Assembly: GCF_008297955.1 (NCBI RefSeq)
Contig: NZ_VTPY01000001.1
Span: 620,001 to 684,000, forward strand
Reading direction: 5' to 3'
Length of the DNA: 64,000 nucleotides
From: Billgrantia pellis
Lineage (GTDB): Bacteria; Pseudomonadota; Gammaproteobacteria; Pseudomonadales; Halomonadaceae
The notes below the pieces were generated by a model. It did no database searches, was not told the DNA's origin, and was given only the letters and a program-made list of their open reading frames with translations. Positions 23,601 through 29,600 of this stretch are shown one piece after another. Position 1 is the first letter of the stretch. Each line of letters opens with the position of its first letter. A program made the translations under genes and the position numbers.

Positions 23601-26600
23601 CGTCGAGGCGGCGGGCAACATCACTCTGATTGCCGGCGGTAACATCGGTGTGGCCAGCGGCCGTGAGCTGCTCGACATGACCAACGGGCTGGCGGGGCTG
23701 AGCGAGGAGCAGCGCCTGATGCTCTCCGCCGCGGAGCGTCAGGACGTCAGCTACCTCAAGCACGCACCGGTCGACGCCAACGTCAATTTCGTGGTGGGCG
23801 ATAGCGTCGACGGCATCACCACCGTGACCCTCGAGCGGACCGATGGCGAGGCTTGGGACACCACCTGGTTCAAGCCTGGCGAGACCCTGGACATCCATGG
23901 CAGGTCGCTCAACATCACCGAAAACGGGCTCTACTACGAGATCGTTTCGGTGGACGGCGGTACTCTGGTGCTGACCACGGCACTGGACGTGGTGGCCGAG
24001 TCAGGTGTAGATGTCGAGCTGGCCACGGTGCTGCTCGATCCGCGCAGTGCCGAGGCTTACGGCTCCGACGGCTTACCGGTCATTCGCTTCATTTCCATCA
24101 GCTTGGTTGAAGATTTCAACGTCTATAACGGCGGCGATATCTACGTCGAGGCCGAAGGTTCGGTCTACCTCGGTGCCGATGCCGAAGAGGGCGAGGCGAG
24201 CCTGCGACTGGCCAAGCTGCACGCAGGTGCGGATGCCCGCATCAAGGTGTCGGGCAGCATTCTCGCCGCCCAGACCCTTTCGGGGGATCTGGTGATCCGC
24301 AGCGGTGATCTCGTGCTGGAGGCGGCCAACGGGCAGATCGGCTCGAACCCGGATTCGCGTCTGCAACTGGAACTCAAGGAAGGCGCGACCGTGACGGCCC
24401 GGGCCCAGCAGGGTATCTACCTGCATGCGCTCGACAGCGACATGCGTATCGGCACTATGTTCTCCCAGAGCGGAGACCTGTGGCTGAGTGCCGATGGCAG
24501 CATCCTCGACGGCCTGAACCACGGGCTGATCAACATGCTGGCCAACAACATCCATCTGTCGGCCGGTGAGAACATCGGCAGGGAAAACAACTTCCTGGAA
24601 TTCGCCACGCGTCCTGGTGGCGTGATCAATGCTCAAGCCGGCAACGATATTTATCTGGATACGGTGGATGGCAGCATGACCATCGGCTACATCGAGGCCG
24701 GTGAGCATGTGTACCTGCGTGCACTGCAATCGATTCTGGGCACTAATGGCAATGAACTTGCCGGAGACATCAAGGCTACGACCCTGCGCCTGGAGACCCG
24801 CATCGGTGGCGTTGGCCAGGCCGACCGTTTGCTGGCGATCATGACCGACGACGAGATCGGGCGCTTGGATCTCGACAGTGCCGACACCGCCTTCGTGCGT
24901 GAGGTCCTGGGAAGCGCCAGCCTGGGCCGCAGCGGCGACTTGCGGCTGGGTCAGGTCAGGGCCGGTAGCGACAATACCCTGGCGCTGATCTTCTCGGAGG
25001 TGGGAAACATCTTCAATGCTCTGGACGAGGGCGAAATCAACATTCTCTCCTACGGCGTCTACCTGGTCGCTCAGCACAACATTGGCCGTCAGGACAAGGT
25101 GATCACCACGGCGACCGGCGTGCTGCAGGGCGAGTCGCGTGAGGGGCAGGTGTACCTGAACAACAGCGGCCACCTGGTGATCGATGGCAAGGGCCTGACT
25201 GCGGCGGGTGACATCGAGATCACGACCAATAGCCCCATGACGGTCAGCGAGAAACTGATCTCGCACTCCGGCAACATCTATCTCTACGCCATGGAGAGCA
25301 GCGATCCCGACGACAACGGCGACATCGTGACGTTCACCAACGGTGTTCTGGTGGAGGCCGAGCAGGGGAGCATTATCGTATCCGCGGGCGACGGTATCGT
25401 CGTCGAGGACGATCAAGTCGTGCTCAAGGCCGCCCACGATATCCTCCTGCGAGTGGAAACCTGGGAGACCACCCTGCTGGGCGCGCGTCTCGACAATACG
25501 CAGGCTGAAAGCGTTCTGCGCGGCACTCTTGAGGCGGGCGACGCTATCGTGTTGCGTGGCGGCAACGAGAAAGGACAGCATTGGCTGATCGAAGAGGATG
25601 CCCTTCTCATCGCCAATTCCGTAGAGCTGCATACGGGCAATGGCGCTAACCGCTTCGAGCTGCAGGGCCGGATCGAAGCCACCAGCGTACTGCTGAATGG
25701 CGGTAATGATGGCGACGTGCTGTGGCTGGCGGGCAGCATCGAGGCCGATCAGGTACTGATCCAGGGCGGCATGGGCGACGACCGCGTGACCTTCGATGGC
25801 GAGCACGCCCTGGATCGCCTGGAAGTGGATCTGGGTGCCGGCAACGATACGCTACGCGTGCATGGCATCCTCCATGCCGAACACGGCATGCGTTTCTACG
25901 GCGGTGCTGGTGACGACGACCTCATGTTGCATGCCGATGAGCTGATCGGTGAGATCGAACTGCTTGGCGGCGAGGGCAACGATACGCTAACCGTGGTGGA
26001 GCTCAACAGCCGTACCGATGGCCTGCTGATGGATGGCGGCAGCGGCAGCGATACCTATCGCATCGTGATGCACCAGGGGGCCAACGCCAACTACGAGATC
26101 ACCGTAGCCGACGGTGGAGCGATCAACGACGGCGTGGACTTCTTGTTCATCGAAGGCCGCGGCTTTGACGACTACCCCGGTATGCTCGACCGTGACCTGG
26201 GGGCCTTCGTGGACGGCGACATGAGCGACCTGTTCCTCATCCGTCGTAACTTCATCGCGCGGCTGGAGGGCGATTCGACCCAGGGCGTTACCGGCGGTAA
26301 CGTGGAGCGCATCAACTACGGTGCCGACATGAACGGCCGGGTCACGGTCAACGGCCACGACGGCGACGATATCTTCGTGGTGGACGATACCTCCGCCCTG
26401 ATGACCCTGGACGGTGGCAACGGCAACGACCGCTTCCAGGTCGGCCAGATCTTCGAGGATCACCCCAACCCCGAAGGTACGGCGGTGGGTGGCTACTACG
26501 CCTCCGGCGTGCGCGTCGGCGACGAGATCCGCGTGACCGAGACCACGCTTGGCTACCTCAGCTATGGCAACGGCGAGGCCATGGTGATCCATGGCGGCGA

Positions 26601-29600
26601 CGGCAACGATGAGTTCGTCGTCTACAGCAGCAAGGCGGCGCTGCGCATGGAGGGGGAGAATGGCGACAACGACTTCGTGATCCGCGCCTTCGTGGCGGAC
26701 GACACCATCGACGTGCATGGCGGGGATGGCGACGACAACATCGAGTACAACATCAACGCGCCGGTGAGCATCGACGGTGGCAGTGGTTACAACAGCGTCA
26801 CGGTGCTGGGCACGGAGGCCGACGACAACTTCGTGATTACCGAGGATGGCGTGTTCGGCGCCGGCTTGCATGTCATCTTCGACAACATCCAACACGTGCG
26901 CGTCGACGGCCTGGAGGGCGACGACACCTTCTTCGTGCTCGGCACCCGCTTCGACGTGGTCACCGAACTGATCGGCGGTGTGGGCAGCGACACCTTCATC
27001 ATCGGCGGCAGCGTCACCGGCCGCGTGATCGTGGCCGACCCGGAAGGGCGCGGCAGCGTGGTGGGACATGGCACCGACTCCCTCGACCCCGAGTACGACA
27101 ACCTGCCGGCCAACGGCTTGCCGGTCACGGTGGCCGATCCCGACCATCGGGCGGTGGTGGTGGAGCAGCCGGGTGGCAGCACCAGCGTGGTCGAGGGGGG
27201 CGCGGCGAGCGCCTGGTGGCTGTCGCTGGCGCTACCCAGCGACGGCATCGCCGAGGGCACCCTGGTGACGCTGACCGTCTCCGCGACCCTGGTCTCGTCC
27301 GGCGATCGCGGCCGGGCGGGTGGCGGGCGCGCCGAGACGGTGCTGCTCTCGCTCGACGAGCACGGCGAGTATGCCCAGGCGATCACCGTCGACTTCGTCT
27401 TTGCCGACGGCGAGTGGACGCCGCGCCAGGAGATCTTCGTCAAGGCCCCCGAGGATGACGTGGTGGAGGGCACGCGCCAGGTGGCGGTGAGTTACGCCGC
27501 CCAGGTGAGCGCGCCCGGCGGGGAGGCGCCGCCCGAGGCGCTGCTCGAGTTGCTGGCGCGTCCGGTCAACAACACCATGGTGACGGTTTACGACGCCAAC
27601 CAGGGTGACTTGGTTTTCGACGTGCCCAACGGGCGCCTGCAACTGATCGAGGGCGACGCCGTCACCGGCCAGGACGGCAGCTTCGAGGTGCGCCTCAGCA
27701 CGCCGCCGCGGCCGGGCGAGACGATCACCGTAACGCTGGATCTGTCGGCCTTCGGCGATCGCGTCGAGGCCGTGGGCGGCATCACGCTGACCTTCGATGA
27801 GAGCAACTGGGATCAGCCGCAGACGGTGACGCTCAGGGCGGTCGACAACGATCTCGTGGAACACCGCCTGGACGGCCTGGTGGCTTTCCATATCGAGAGT
27901 TCCGCAAGCGAAGGTTCCATCTACGCCGAGGCCGAGCCGGGCATGGTGCGGGTCACCGTCTACGACAACGACAGCGCCTCGCTGGTGGTGGAGCAGAACG
28001 ACGGCCGCACCGTGGTCAGCACCGACGGCGGCACCGGCTACACGCTGCGCCTTACCAAGGCACCGACCGATCCCGTCACGATTCGTCTGTTCAGCGACGG
28101 CTTGACCGAGTTCGTGCTCGGTGGGAGCGTGGTGCTGGATGAGGTGTTCGCCGGCAACCTGAGCGTGAGCGTGTTGGCGGCCACCACGGCAGGGCCGATC
28201 CTGCGCCTGGGCGAGGGCGGCTGGAACGAGCTCGGCGTCAGCGTGGGCATGTACCTGACGTTGACCGGCGCCGACGGCAATGCGCTGGCGGGCGAGTTCC
28301 GGGTCAACCACGTCGATGCCAACGGCGATCTCCATCTCACTGGGGCGGCCGATCTCGACCATCTGCTGGGAGATACCTTGTCATTGACGCAGGTGACCAC
28401 ACCAGCAGTGGTGTTCGATGCGAGCAACTGGTACCGGCCGGTGGAGATCGTGGTGGCGGCCGACCGCCACTTCGTGCCCGCCGAGAATACTGCCTATGAC
28501 ATGACTTTTGCTCCGCAGCCCAATGTGCTGGACCGTATCCAGGGACCGCTGATCATCGACGGTGGCGTGGGCGATGTGGACCGCTCCCTGAACGAGGCGG
28601 TCATGCTGCCTGGCGAGCGGGCCGCCTACATCGACAAGGAGGACGACGGCAGGCTCGGCGAGGCCGAGCAGGAGGCCGAGGACACCGACCGCCTCATCAT
28701 CCATGCCGATGCCAGTGTGGTCGACCTGGTCGGCCGGCTCACTTCCCGCCATGTCGGCGGGCTGGGCATGGGCGAAGGGGTGCTTGTGCAGGAGCGGGAC
28801 AGTGGTGAGAGTCTCAAGACCGAGCGTGGCATCCACTACCACGGCCTGGAAGTGGTCGAGCTGCTGCTGGGCAGCGGCAACGACGAGCTGACCATTGATG
28901 CCGGTCCGGTGGCCCATGAGGGTGCCTGGAGCGTGGCGGAGGTGAATGGACAGGCGATGTTGAGCCGCGCCACGGGGAGCTGGTACGAGGACGGTTTCCG
29001 GCGCGGCGACAGCGTGCTGATCGACGGCGAACGCTTCACCGTGCTCGACATCACCCGCGACGGCGGCCTGCTGCTCGATCGGCCGATGACGGCGGTGCCG
29101 CGCCCCGGCGTGGCGACGGTGATTCGCGAGATGCCGCTGACCGTGGTGCATGGCGGTGGCGGCGACGACCATATCCGCATCGTCGGCGGCTATGAAGGGC
29201 AAATGCCGTTGATCGTGTTCGGCGACACCTCGCGCAGCGGCGAACGCTACAGTGCCGTGGGCGGACAGCCTTCGCGTCTGGCGCAGCCCTTCACCAACCC
29301 GGGCAACAATATCCTCGATGCCAGTGGCGCCATCGGCGGCGTGGTGCTGGTCGGTGGCGCCGGCGACGACACCCTGATCGGAGGCAGCGGCAACGATCAA
29401 TTGTTCGGCGGTGGCGGCAATGACGTGCTGGACGCCCGCAAGGGCGGCAACAACCATCTCTACGGCGACGGCAGCATCGATGTCGACCTCGGCGTTCGTC
29501 TGTCCCGGGCGGACGAGGTAATGACGCTGCACGCGGTCACGGGAGACGTGCCGCATGCCACCGGCGACCGCCTCGAGGCCGGCGACAACCGCCTGTATGG